A DNA stretch of 64,000 nt from NCBI GenBank assembly GCA_026125795.1, contig JAHCKM010000001.1, positions 744,001-808,000 of the forward strand, given 5' to 3'. The notes below the pieces were generated by a model, which was not told the origin of the DNA, searched no databases, and worked only from the letters and a program-made list of their open reading frames with translations. The translations under genes were made by a program, and so were the position numbers. The DNA is from Burkholderiaceae bacterium. GTDB lineage: Bacteria > Pseudomonadota > Gammaproteobacteria > Burkholderiales > Burkholderiaceae_C. Every line of letters starts with the position of its first letter. The first letter of the stretch is position 1. Below are positions 1 to 7,685 of this stretch, piece after piece.

Positions 1-513
1 ATCGTCAGCGCGGCCGACCGGGCGGGCGACTCCAAGAGCAAGCCGGTCTACATCCTCGGTGGCGGCGAGTGCTACACGCACGAGCACATCTTCCTGATGC
101 CTTCGCTGACGACCACCGGCGCGGTCGAGTCGAGCGCGAAGGCCTACGCCATGGCGGGCGTGGGCCCGCGCGACATCGACGTGGCCGGCGTGTACGACTG
201 CTTCACCGGAACGGTGGTCATGATGCTCGAGGATCTGGGCTTCTGTCCGAAGGGCGAGGGCGGGCGCTTCGTCGACGACCGGCAGATCACCTACGGCGGC
301 AGCATCCCGATCAACACGCATGGCGGGCTGCTGTCGTTCGCGCACCCGGGCATGCCGGGATCGCTGCTGCACTTCCTCGAGGTGGTCGAGCAGCTGCGCG
401 GGCGCTGCGGGGAGCGCCAGGTCGCGGGCGCGGAGCTGGGGCTAGTGCACAGCCTGGGTGCGGGATTCGCCACCCAGGCGACCACCATCCTCGGCACGGA
501 GGCGACGCTGTGA
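1..513 (+). CDS. Thiolase-like protein of SCP-x type, 5'-truncated by window edge
   Basis: The reading frame is open from base 1 and ends at TGA 511-513, leaving about 170 C-terminal residues of a protein that in this family is about 385-390 aa. The segment AGVYDCFTGTVVMMLEDLGF and the later INTHGGLLSFAHPG match the C-terminal half of SCP-x/Ltp2-like thiolase-fold proteins. The usual GHP histidine region is present as FAHPG. The stop overlaps the start of a DUF35 gene, the normal partner of this family. Members act on CoA thioesters, either as thiolases or, in the Ltp2 branch, as retro-aldolases; which applies here cannot be told without the N-terminal half. Confidence 0.85.
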   Translation: MVSAADRAGDSKSKPVYILGGGECYTHEHIFLMPSLTTTGAVESSAKAYAMAGVGPRDIDVAGVYDCFTGTVVMMLEDLGFCPKGEGGRFVDDRQITYGGSIPINTHGGLLSFAHPGMPGSLLHFLEVVEQLRGRCGERQVAGAELGLVHSLGAGFATQATTILGTEATL

Positions 514-941
514 GGCGCATCGAACCGGGCGAAGCCCACGTCAAGCCACTGCCGACCCCGGATGCGGACTCGCAGGCGTACTGGGACGGGCTGAAAGACG
601 GCCGGCTGCTGTTGCAGCACTGCGGCGCCTGCGGACATGTGCAGCTGTACCAGCAGGCCCTCTGCCGGCGCTGCCTGGGCACGGAACTCGTCCATCGCCG
701 GGCGAGCGGTCGCGGGACGGTGCACTCATTCAGCGTGGTGCACCGGGCGCCGGGGCCTGCGTTCAAGCAGGACACACCCTACGCGGTTCTGCTGGTGGAA
801 CTCGAGGAGGGCCCGCGCATGATCAGCTCGCTGATCGATGCCGACCCGATGTCGGTGGAGTTCGACATGCGCGTCGAACTGGTCTGCGAGGCTGTCCACG
901 GTGGCGCTGTGCTGCCGCGGTTCCGGCCCGTCGGGCGTTGA
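510..941 (+). CDS. DUF35 OB-fold protein with rubredoxin-like zinc ribbon
   Basis: This 143-aa protein starts at GTG 510, which overlaps the upstream thiolase stop (GTGA). Cys38, Cys41, Cys52 and Cys55 form a CxxC...CxxC zinc ribbon near the N-terminus, followed by an OB-fold half (GRGTVHSFSVVHRAP, then the EEGPRM segment). DUF35 proteins are known to bind SCP-x/Ltp2-type thiolase-fold enzymes and to contribute acyl-CoA binding, so this is inferred to be the obligate partner of the truncated gene before it. Length and architecture are normal for the family. Confidence 0.85.
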   Translation: MRRIEPGEAHVKPLPTPDADSQAYWDGLKDGRLLLQHCGACGHVQLYQQALCRRCLGTELVHRRASGRGTVHSFSVVHRAPGPAFKQDTPYAVLLVELEEGPRMISSLIDADPMSVEFDMRVELVCEAVHGGAVLPRFRPVGR

Positions 942-952
942 GGCGGGCGCGC

Positions 953-1204
953 GTGGGCCAGGACCTGGAAGGTGCAAGCTCCGATCCGCAGTGCGCAGAG
1001 CGCGCGTCGGCGGCCCTCGAGGTGCGCTATCGGAGCGAAGCGCCGTTCCCGAACCGACATGTCCGTTTCCCGTGCGACCGCGACGGCCGCGTGGACATCG
1101 ATGCACTCAACGACGCGTGCCGGCGCGATTGTCTGTTCGCGCGTGTTCTCGAGCGCCTCGGGTACGCGCAGAGCCAGATCGTCCGTGTGTCAATTCCCGC
1201 TTGA
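953..1204 (+). CDS. Small hypothetical protein, possibly a fragment
   Basis: An 83-codon frame can start at GTG 953 and ends at TGA 1202-1204. Its C-terminal half (FPCDRDGRVDIDALNDACRR and the following LFARVLER) has a protein-like composition and resembles small hypothetical proteins I recall from Burkholderiales, but I cannot name a family. There is no clear ribosome binding site and the first 25 codons look non-coding. Its end overlaps the ruined 3' end of the Bug pseudogene on the other strand, so it may be a remnant rather than a working gene. Confidence 0.3.
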   Translation: MGQDLEGASSDPQCAERASAALEVRYRSEAPFPNRHVRFPCDRDGRVDIDALNDACRRDCLFARVLERLGYAQSQIVRVSIPA

Positions 1205-1840
1205 GGCCGGCAGCGGGTCGACGAACATCATCGACAGATGCCCGGCGAGCACGTCGTTCAGCGCCGCCGCGCTGCCCTTGTAGGGCACATGCACGATGTC
1301 GATCCCGGCCTTGCTGCGAAGCATTTCGCCCGACAGACGGTTGGACTGACCGTTACCCGCCGACCCGAACGTGAGTTTGGCCGGATCGCGCTTGGCCAGC
1401 GCAAGCGGTTCCTGCACGGTGCTGGCCGCCAGGCCGGGATGGACGACCACAGATTGGTCAGGTTCACCGTGTGGGTGATCTGGGCAGGGTCGCGCGACGT
1501 GTCGTACGGGAGCCCCGCATAGACGCTCGGGTTGATCGCATGGCTGGTTGCCACGACGCCAAGCGCTTAGCCGTCGGGGAGGGCTTTGGCAACGATGTCC
1601 GTGCCGAGCGTGCTGCCGGCGCCCGGCACGTTCCGATATACGACCGGCTGCCCGAGCTTCTCGATTGCCCGCTAGGCGATGCGGCCGATCGTATCGAGGA
1701 TGACCCCCGCAACGCGCGAAATCACGAGGGAGACCCGGGCGTAACGGATAGCCTTCTTCGGCGCTCACGCTCGCGCCTGCGGTCAGCCAGAGCCGCAAGC
1801 GTATCGATGTCGAAATGGGAGGGGTGTGGTGGAAAAGCAT
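1190..1840 (-). pseudogene. Decayed Bug/TctC-family tripartite tricarboxylate transporter binding protein
   Basis: Reading leftwards, pieces of a Bug protein are found in different frames: QPVVYRNVPGAGSTLGTDI, then SHAINPSVYAGLPYD, then the FGSAGNGQSNRLSGEM and IVHVPYKGSAAALNDVLAGH segments. The pieces are separated by frameshifts and by in-frame stops at 1672-1674 (TAG) and 1567-1569 (TAA, in the PDG(Y)T motif). The C-terminal third is absent: the frame ends at 1190 soon after SMMFVDPLP, where intact homologues run on about 130 residues. It is divergent from the IclR gene and was probably its regulatory target. Confidence 0.85.
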
Positions 1841-1862
1841 TCTCTATACAGAAGATCCATTC

Positions 1863-1882
1863 CTATGGAGAGAACTCCATAG
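1863..1882. promoter_or_regulatory. Perfect 8-4-8 inverted repeat, candidate IclR operator
   Basis: CTATGGAG-AGAA-CTCCATAG is a perfect dyad lying 46 bp before the likely IclR start at 1929 and just upstream of the divergent Bug pseudogene. IclR-family proteins usually bind short palindromes in the divergent promoter they share with a target gene. The assignment to this regulator is inferred from position. Confidence 0.5.
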
Positions 1883-1928
1883 ACCGCGACGGCTTGGCAT
1901 GTCAAGATGCGTGCAGCAGTGGGACCTC

Positions 1929-2729
1929 ATGCGGACTGAAACAAGCGATCCTCCGACGCGGCCGGAAAAGATGGTGGGCGCGCTGGCCAGCGGGCTGGCC
2001 ATCGTGCGCTACCTTTCGGTTGCGGGTGCGCCCGTCGGCGTCAGCCGCATCGCGCGTCACCTCGACCTGAACTCGAGCACGTGCTTCAATCTGCTCAAGA
2101 CGCTGGTGCACGAACGGTTGGTCGTCTTCGACGAGTCGACCAAGACCTATGCCGTCGGGCTCGGCCTGGTCGAACTCGCCAAGGGCGCGCTCGAGTCGGC
2201 TTCGTACGCCCGCCTCGTCCATCCGCACCTCGAGGCCGTCGCGGCCGGACACAACGTGACGGCGACCCTGTGGCAGCGCGCGTCCGAGGACCGCGTGGTC
2301 CTCGTCGCGCGTGCCGACAACGATGCGACGATGCGCGTGCACATGAACCTCGGCCAGCGGCTGCCCACGTACATCTCGGCGCTCGGGCGGACGATCGCCG
2401 CGAACGCAGGTCTGTCGCGTGCCGAGCTGCGCCGGCGCTTCGACGCCCTGCGCTGGGATGTCTCCCCCGGCTTCGAGGCCTACCTGCGCAGTGTCGAGGA
2501 GGCCGGGCGCAAGGGTTACGCCGTCGATGCCGGCTGCTATGTGAAGGGCGTCACCAGCGTGTCGGCGGCGGTGCTCGACGCGTCGAACCGACCCGTCATG
2601 GCCATCAGCGGGACCGGCTTTTCTGCACAGCTGTCGCGCGTGGCGGTGAAGGCCCTCGGCGAGACGCTGCGGGACCAGGCGCAACTCGTCTCGCGGGCGC
2701 TGTCGGGTGGTGCCCCTGTGGGTCCATGA
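1929..2729 (+). CDS. IclR-family transcriptional regulator
   Basis: This 266-aa protein (start ATG 1929) has an N-terminal winged helix-turn-helix (about residues 15-75, with ASGLAIVRYLSVAGAPVGVS then STCFNLLKTL) and a C-terminal IclR effector domain containing GRTIAANAG and the late CYVKGVTSVSAAV segment. In-frame ATG 1899 would add ten residues but would place the start close to the 1863-1882 dyad. IclR proteins bind small aromatic or carboxylic effectors. Likely targets are the divergent Bug pseudogene and the downstream crotonase/dehydrogenase operon, whose first start is 58 bp away. It is the only transcriptional regulator in the window. Confidence 0.9.
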   Translation: MRTETSDPPTRPEKMVGALASGLAIVRYLSVAGAPVGVSRIARHLDLNSSTCFNLLKTLVHERLVVFDESTKTYAVGLGLVELAKGALESASYARLVHPHLEAVAAGHNVTATLWQRASEDRVVLVARADNDATMRVHMNLGQRLPTYISALGRTIAANAGLSRAELRRRFDALRWDVSPGFEAYLRSVEEAGRKGYAVDAGCYVKGVTSVSAAVLDASNRPVMAISGTGFSAQLSRVAVKALGETLRDQAQLVSRALSGGAPVGP

Positions 2730-2787
2730 CGATGGCAGACGACGGACTCCCGCACAACACCATCTCCCGTGACACGGGCTTGCAGCT

Positions 2788-3609
2788 ATGAACGCAGCCG
2801 GACCCTCCGTCCTGCGCGAGCGCCACGGCGCCACGCTGGTGATCCGCCTCAACAAGCCCGAGCTGCGCAACGCCTTCGACCTCGAGATGCGCCAGGGCAT
2901 CGCCGAGGCGGTGTTCGAGGCCCGCGACAGCGCCGACGTGCGCGCGGTGGTCATCACCGGCGCGGGGAAGGCCTTCTGTGCCGGCGGCGACCTGAAGTCG
3001 CTGTCGGCGGAGAAGCGCCCGGTGTTCGCCGACCGCGACCGCATCCGCCGCTTGCATGTGTGGTTTCGCGAGCTGACGAACCTCGAGAAGCCGGTCATCG
3101 CCGCGGTGCACGGGCCGGCGTTCGGCGCCGGGTTCATCCTCGCGCTCGCCAGCGACTTCGTGCTGGCCACCCCGGCGGCGCGCTTCTGCGCGGTGTTCAC
3201 CCGCGTGGGCCTGGTGCCTGATCTGGGCGCCTACTTCCTGCTGCCGCGCATCGTCGGGCTGCAGCGCGCGAAGGAACTGGTGTTCTCGGCGCGCGAGGTC
3301 GATGCCGAGGAGGCGTGCGCGCTCGGCATCGTCTACGAGATCGTTCCCGAGGAACAGCTGCTCGACGAGGCCCTCGCGATGGCCGCGCGCTTCCATGGCG
3401 CCGCCACCCAGGCGATCGGTATCTCGAAAAACATCCTCAACCGTTCGTTCAATCTCGACCAGGACACGCTCGCCGAGCTGGAAGCCGCGGCGCAGGCGAT
3501 GGTGATGAAGACCGACTACCACCAGGATGCCGTGGCGCGCTTCCTCAACAAGCAGCCGCGCGCCTTCGAGTGGCCGCCCAAGCGCGGCACGCCGGGTGCC
3601 GGCCGATGA
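2788..3609 (+). CDS. Enoyl-CoA hydratase/isomerase family protein (crotonase)
   Basis: A 273-aa crotonase-fold protein. The oxyanion-hole segments are visible as KAFCAGGDLKSL and AAVHGPAFGAGFILAL. In the second catalytic region, FTRVGLVPDLGAYFLLPR, the usual general-acid glutamate position reads differently from classical hydratase (VPD instead of PEI...GxxPG), as in PaaG-like isomerases, so isomerase or hydratase activity is undecided. It opens the operon continuing with E1alpha at 3671, 61 bp downstream. The C-terminus (EWPPKRGTPGAGR) is slightly extended. Confidence 0.9.
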   Translation: MNAAGPSVLRERHGATLVIRLNKPELRNAFDLEMRQGIAEAVFEARDSADVRAVVITGAGKAFCAGGDLKSLSAEKRPVFADRDRIRRLHVWFRELTNLEKPVIAAVHGPAFGAGFILALASDFVLATPAARFCAVFTRVGLVPDLGAYFLLPRIVGLQRAKELVFSAREVDAEEACALGIVYEIVPEEQLLDEALAMAARFHGAATQAIGISKNILNRSFNLDQDTLAELEAAAQAMVMKTDYHQDAVARFLNKQPRAFEWPPKRGTPGAGR

Positions 3610-3670
3610 GCGCCCGCCCGGCCGCTCCGAAGGGCGCTCGCACCGCAGTGCATAGCACGAAGGTCGTCGA

Positions 3671-4651
3671 GTGAGCGCGGTGCTTGCGCCCGCCGACCGC
3701 GACCGCCTGCTCGGGCTGTACCGCACGATGCAACTCGTGCGCCAGGCCGAGTCTGCGCTGACGCGCCTGTTCGCCGACGGCGAGGTGCCCGGCTTCATCC
3801 ACCTGAGCATCGGCCAGGAGGCGATCGCCGCTGGGGTGGCCTCGGCGCTCGGCCCGGGCGACACGCTGGCCACCACGCACCGCGGGCATGGCCACGTGCT
3901 CGCGCGCGGCCTGGCGCTCGAGGGCTTCTTCAAGGAGGTGATGGGGCGCGCCGGCGGCATCTGCGGCGGGCGCGGCGGCTCGATGCACGTGGCCGACACG
4001 AGCCTGGGCATCCTCGGCGCGAACGGCATCGTCGGCGCGGGCATCCCGATCGCGTTGGGCAGCGCGATGGCCCAGTCGGTGCTCGGCAGCGGTGCGCTGG
4101 CGGTCGGCTTCTTCGGCGACGGCGCGATGGCCGAGGGCGTGCTGCACGAGACGCTGAACATGGCGGCGCTGTGGAAGTCGCCCCTGCTGCTGGTGTGCGA
4201 GAACAACGGCTGGAGCGAGTTCTCGCCCACCGCGCGCCAGTTCGCGGCGCGCCTGGGCGGGCTGGCCGCGGCCTTCGGCATCGCACACGAGCAGGTCGAC
4301 GGCAACGATGCGCTCGCGGTGGCCGATGCGGCGGCGCGCGCCGTCGCGGCGATCCGCGGCGGCCGAGGCCCGCGCGTGCTGGAGTGCATGACGCATCGCG
4401 TGAGCGGCCATTTCGAGGGCGACCCGCAGAAGTACCGCAGCGCCGACGAGCTCGACCCCGGTGCGAAGGGCGATCCGCTCGAGCGCGGCCGCGCCGCGCT
4501 GGCCGCGGCCGGCGTGCCGCAAGCGACGCTGGACGCCGCTGCGCAGGACGTGGCCGTCCGCATCGAAGCCGCGATCGCCGCGGCGCGCGCCGACGCGGTG
4601 CCGGACTTCGCACCCGCCCTGGCCGACGTCTACACCGTGGAGACGCGATGA
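3671..4651 (+). CDS. Thiamine-dependent 2-oxoacid/acetoin dehydrogenase E1 component, alpha subunit
   Basis: This 326-aa protein starts at GTG 3671. The thiamine-pyrophosphate motif is clear: GDGAMAEG followed by the ENN of LLVCENNGWSE, i.e. GDG-x(about 27)-NN. RGGSMHVAD and GANGIVGAGIPIALG are characteristic of the E1alpha family of acetoin and branched-chain or pyruvate dehydrogenases. Its stop overlaps the E1beta start by four bases (ATGA), so the two subunits are translationally coupled. It decarboxylates a 2-oxoacid or cleaves a 1,2-diketone and passes the acyl group to the lipoyl domain of E2. The substrate cannot be read from the sequence. Confidence 0.93.
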   Translation: MSAVLAPADRDRLLGLYRTMQLVRQAESALTRLFADGEVPGFIHLSIGQEAIAAGVASALGPGDTLATTHRGHGHVLARGLALEGFFKEVMGRAGGICGGRGGSMHVADTSLGILGANGIVGAGIPIALGSAMAQSVLGSGALAVGFFGDGAMAEGVLHETLNMAALWKSPLLLVCENNGWSEFSPTARQFAARLGGLAAAFGIAHEQVDGNDALAVADAAARAVAAIRGGRGPRVLECMTHRVSGHFEGDPQKYRSADELDPGAKGDPLERGRAALAAAGVPQATLDAAAQDVAVRIEAAIAAARADAVPDFAPALADVYTVETR

Positions 4652-5658
4652 ACGCCGTCGTGCAGGCGCCCGCAGCGGCGGCCCCCGCTGCCGAGATGAA
4701 GACCATGGCCGCGATCGCGCTCGCGCTGCGCGACAGCATGGCCGACGACCCGCGCGTCGTTGTGATGGGCGAGGACATCGGCGCGCCGGGCGGGTCGTTC
4801 AAGGCGACTCGCGGCCTGCTCGAGGAATTCGGCCCGCAGCGCGTGATCGACACGCCGATCTCGGAGGCCTCGATCGTCTCGGCCGCTGTCGGCGCGGCGC
4901 TGTCCGGGCTGCGTCCGGTGGTCGAGATCATGTTCATGGACTTCGTGACGCTGGCGATGGACGCGCTGGTGAACCAGGCGGCGAAGGCGCGCTTCATGTT
5001 CGGCGGCCAGTGCAGCGTGCCGATGGTGCTGCGCACGCCGCACGGCGGCGGGCTCAACGCCGGCCCGCAGCACTCGCAGTGCCTGGAAGCCTGGCTCGCG
5101 CACGTGCCCGGGCTGAAGGTGGTCTGCCCGTCGACGCCGGGCGACGCCTATGCGCTGCTGCGCGCGGCGATCCGCGACCCCGACCCGGTGGTCTTCGTCG
5201 AGCACAAGGGCCTGTACGGCAGCAAGGGCCTGGTCGACCGCGCGGCAACGGCGGCGATCGGCAGCGCGCGCATCGTCCGCCCCGGCCGCGACGCCACCGT
5301 CGTGAGCTACGGCGCCACCGTCGCAGCCGCGCTCGACGCGGCGCGCCAGCTCGCGGCCGAGGGCGTCGAGGTCGAGGTGATCGACCTGCGCAGCCTGCAG
5401 CCCTGGGACCGGGCCACCGTGCTCGGCTCGCTGGCGCGGACGCACCGCGCGGTGGTCGCGCACGAGGCCGTGCAGGCCTTCGGCGTCGGTGCCGAGATCG
5501 CGGCGGCCCTGGCCGACGAGGGCTTCGACGACCTCGATGCGCCGGTGCTGCGCGTCGGCGCACCCTTCATGCCGGTTCCGTTTGCCAAGTCCCTCGAGCA
5601 GGGCTATCGCGTCGGCGCCGCCGGCATCGTCGCCGCGCTGCGGCGCACCCTCGACTGA
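4648..5658 (+). CDS. 2-oxoacid/acetoin dehydrogenase E1 component, beta subunit
   Basis: A 336-aa protein starting at ATG 4648 inside the E1alpha stop. Transketolase-type segments are present: VVMGEDIGAPGG, DTPISEASIV, RTPHGGG (in the LRTPHGGGLNAGPQHSQ region) and the C-terminal transketolase domain with EVIDLRSLQPWD. It forms the E1 alpha2-beta2 heterotetramer with the preceding gene. It is followed only 11 bp later by a crotonase gene, an unusual insertion between E1beta and E2. Confidence 0.93.
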   Translation: MNAVVQAPAAAAPAAEMKTMAAIALALRDSMADDPRVVVMGEDIGAPGGSFKATRGLLEEFGPQRVIDTPISEASIVSAAVGAALSGLRPVVEIMFMDFVTLAMDALVNQAAKARFMFGGQCSVPMVLRTPHGGGLNAGPQHSQCLEAWLAHVPGLKVVCPSTPGDAYALLRAAIRDPDPVVFVEHKGLYGSKGLVDRAATAAIGSARIVRPGRDATVVSYGATVAAALDAARQLAAEGVEVEVIDLRSLQPWDRATVLGSLARTHRAVVAHEAVQAFGVGAEIAAALADEGFDDLDAPVLRVGAPFMPVPFAKSLEQGYRVGAAGIVAALRRTLD

Positions 5659-5669
5659 ACCTGAGTTCC

Positions 5670-6449
5670 ATGTCCAACATCCTGAGCGACAAGCGCGGCC
5701 CGATCGGGCTGCTGACCATCAACCGGCCGAAGACGCTGAACGCGCTCGACGTGGCGACGATGCACGAGCTCGACGCCGCGCTGGCGGCCTTCGAGTCCGA
5801 CGACACGGTGCGTGCGATCGTGGTCACTGGCGCGGGCGAGCGCGCGTTCATTGCCGGCGGCGACATCGCCGACCTCGACAGCCGCCAGGGCCTCGCGCAC
5901 TACCAGCAGTTCGCCGAGGTGATCCACCGGCTGATCGGCCGCTTCGAGCGCTGCGACAAGCCGACGCTCGGGGCGATCAACGGCTGGGCACTGGGTGGCG
6001 GCACCGAACTATTGCTTGCGCTCGACATCCGCATCGTCGCTGAGGAGGCCAAGCTCGGCCTGCCCGAGATCACGCTCGGGCTGTTCCCCGGCGCGGGTGG
6101 CACGCAGCGGCTGATCCGCCAGGTCCCGCTGTGCCGGGCCAAGGAGTTGATGTTCACTGGCGACCAGATCAGCGCCGCCGAGGCCGTGGCGCTGGGCCTC
6201 GTCAACCGCGCGGTGCCGCGCGATCGCCTGCTGGACGAGACGCTCGCGCTCGCGCAACGCATTGCCGAGAAGTCGCCGCTGGTGCTCAAGCTGCTCAAGC
6301 GCACGCTGCGCGACGGGCTGGAGATGCCGTTGCCGCAGGCGCTCGCGCACGAGCAGGCGATGATCGGCTTGGTGCTGGACAGCCGTGACGCGCACGAGGG
6401 TTGCCGCGCCTTCCTCGAGAAGCGCAAGGCCGAGTTCCAGGGGCGCTGA
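5670..6449 (+). CDS. Enoyl-CoA hydratase (classical crotonase)
   Basis: A 259-aa protein with all classical hydratase elements: oxyanion hole in ERAFIAGGDIADL, NGWALGGGTELLLALD with the first catalytic Glu, and LPEITLGLFPGAGGTQRL with the second. It resembles FadB/PaaF-type trans-2-enoyl-CoA hydratases. It lies between E1beta (11 bp upstream) and E2 (3 bp downstream), so it is cotranscribed with the dehydrogenase complex. That suggests a pathway in which hydration of an enoyl-CoA precedes or follows the 2-oxoacid or diketone step. Confidence 0.93.
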   Translation: MSNILSDKRGPIGLLTINRPKTLNALDVATMHELDAALAAFESDDTVRAIVVTGAGERAFIAGGDIADLDSRQGLAHYQQFAEVIHRLIGRFERCDKPTLGAINGWALGGGTELLLALDIRIVAEEAKLGLPEITLGLFPGAGGTQRLIRQVPLCRAKELMFTGDQISAAEAVALGLVNRAVPRDRLLDETLALAQRIAEKSPLVLKLLKRTLRDGLEMPLPQALAHEQAMIGLVLDSRDAHEGCRAFLEKRKAEFQGR

Positions 6450-6452
6450 GCG

Positions 6453-7664
6453 GTGCGCCACGCCTGGCTGATGCCCAAGCTGGGCCTCACGATGACCGAG
6501 GGCGTGCTCGCCGAGTGGACGGTCGCGTCCGGCGCGCGCTTCAAGGCCGGCGACTGCGTGTTCGTGGTCGAGAACGACAAGGCCGCGAGCGAGGTTGCCG
6601 CCGAGCAGGACGGCGTGATGGGCGCGCCGCTGGTCGCGGTGGGCCAGACGGTCGCAGTCGGCGAGGTCGTCGGGCACTGGGATGACGGGCTCGATGCCCC
6701 GGTCCCCGCGGCGCCTGCCGCTGCGCCTGCCACCGTGCCTGCCGCTGCCGCATTGCCGGCAGGCAGGCGCGCCGTCACGCCGTGGGCCCGCCAGTTCGCC
6801 AAGCGGCACGGCGTCGACCTGTCGAGCGTCGCGGGCTCCGGCCCGCGCGGACGGGTGCGTGGCCGCGACGTCGAAGCCGCGCGGAGCAGGCTGCCGGACG
6901 GAGCGGGCGTCGCTGCGCCTATCGCAGAGGCCGCACCCGTCCCGGCGGTCGCGCCGAGCCCGCCCGCGCTCCCGACGGCGGGCCGCGTGCTGCCGTTCGA
7001 CCCGCTGCGCCGCCGCGTCGCCGCGAGCCTCGTCGCGGTCAAGCAGCAGGCGCCGCACTTCTACCTGGTGCGGGAGGCCGAGGTGTCGGCGCTGCTCGAG
7101 TTGTACGCGCGGCTCAAGGACCCCGAGGCCGAGCCGCGCATCACGCTCAACCACTTCATCGTGGCGGCCGTCGGGCGCGCGCTCGTGGCGCACCCCGATC
7201 TCAACCTCGTGTGGTGCGAGGAAGGCGCGCTGCGGCTCGACGCGCCCGATGTCGGCGTCGCGGTGAACACCGAGCGCGGCCTGGTCGTGCCGGTGGTGCG
7301 CAACGCCGGCCGCCTGGGCCTGGGCGCGCTGGCACGGCAGGCGAACGCGCTGGTCGAGCGTGCGCGCAGCGGGCGCCTGTCTTCCGACGAGATGGGCGGC
7401 GGCGCGATCACCGTCTCCAACGCCGGCATGCACGGCCTGGCGGCGATGGCGTCGATCATTGTTCCGGGGCAGGCCATGATCCTCGGCGTGGGCGCGGTGC
7501 GCGAGCTGTTCCGCCCCGACGCGCAGGGCGCGCCCGCGCTGCGCCGCGAGATCACGCTCACGCTGTCGGTCGACCACCGCGTGCTCGACGGCGTGGCGGG
7601 CGCGGCCCTGCTCGGAGCGATGGTGGACGCGCTCGCGCATCCGACGCGGCTGCTGTTCGACTGA
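6453..7664 (+). CDS. Dihydrolipoamide acyltransferase (E2) of 2-oxoacid/acetoin dehydrogenase
   Basis: 403 aa, start GTG 6453, three bases after the preceding stop. There is one lipoyl domain (residues 1-80; the lipoylated lysine is Lys43 in ENDKAAS), an Ala/Pro-rich linker, a peripheral subunit-binding domain at about 108-143 (WARQFAKRHGVDLSSVAGSG) and the CoA-dependent acyltransferase domain ending in SVDHRVLDG (His375, Asp379). It forms the core that binds E1 and E3. No dihydrolipoamide dehydrogenase gene is nearby, so E3 must come from another locus. Confidence 0.93.
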   Translation: MRHAWLMPKLGLTMTEGVLAEWTVASGARFKAGDCVFVVENDKAASEVAAEQDGVMGAPLVAVGQTVAVGEVVGHWDDGLDAPVPAAPAAAPATVPAAAALPAGRRAVTPWARQFAKRHGVDLSSVAGSGPRGRVRGRDVEAARSRLPDGAGVAAPIAEAAPVPAVAPSPPALPTAGRVLPFDPLRRRVAASLVAVKQQAPHFYLVREAEVSALLELYARLKDPEAEPRITLNHFIVAAVGRALVAHPDLNLVWCEEGALRLDAPDVGVAVNTERGLVVPVVRNAGRLGLGALARQANALVERARSGRLSSDEMGGGAITVSNAGMHGLAAMASIIVPGQAMILGVGAVRELFRPDAQGAPALRREITLTLSVDHRVLDGVAGAALLGAMVDALAHPTRLLFD

Positions 7665-7685
7665 AACGTTTTGCGGAGCGCAACG

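Noticed and set aside
2766-2778. CCCGTG-A-CACGGG dyad 9 bp before the first crotonase start
   Set aside because: One-base spacer prevents a hairpin, and a 6-bp GC dyad is expected by chance in this DNA. No second copy was found near the IclR gene.
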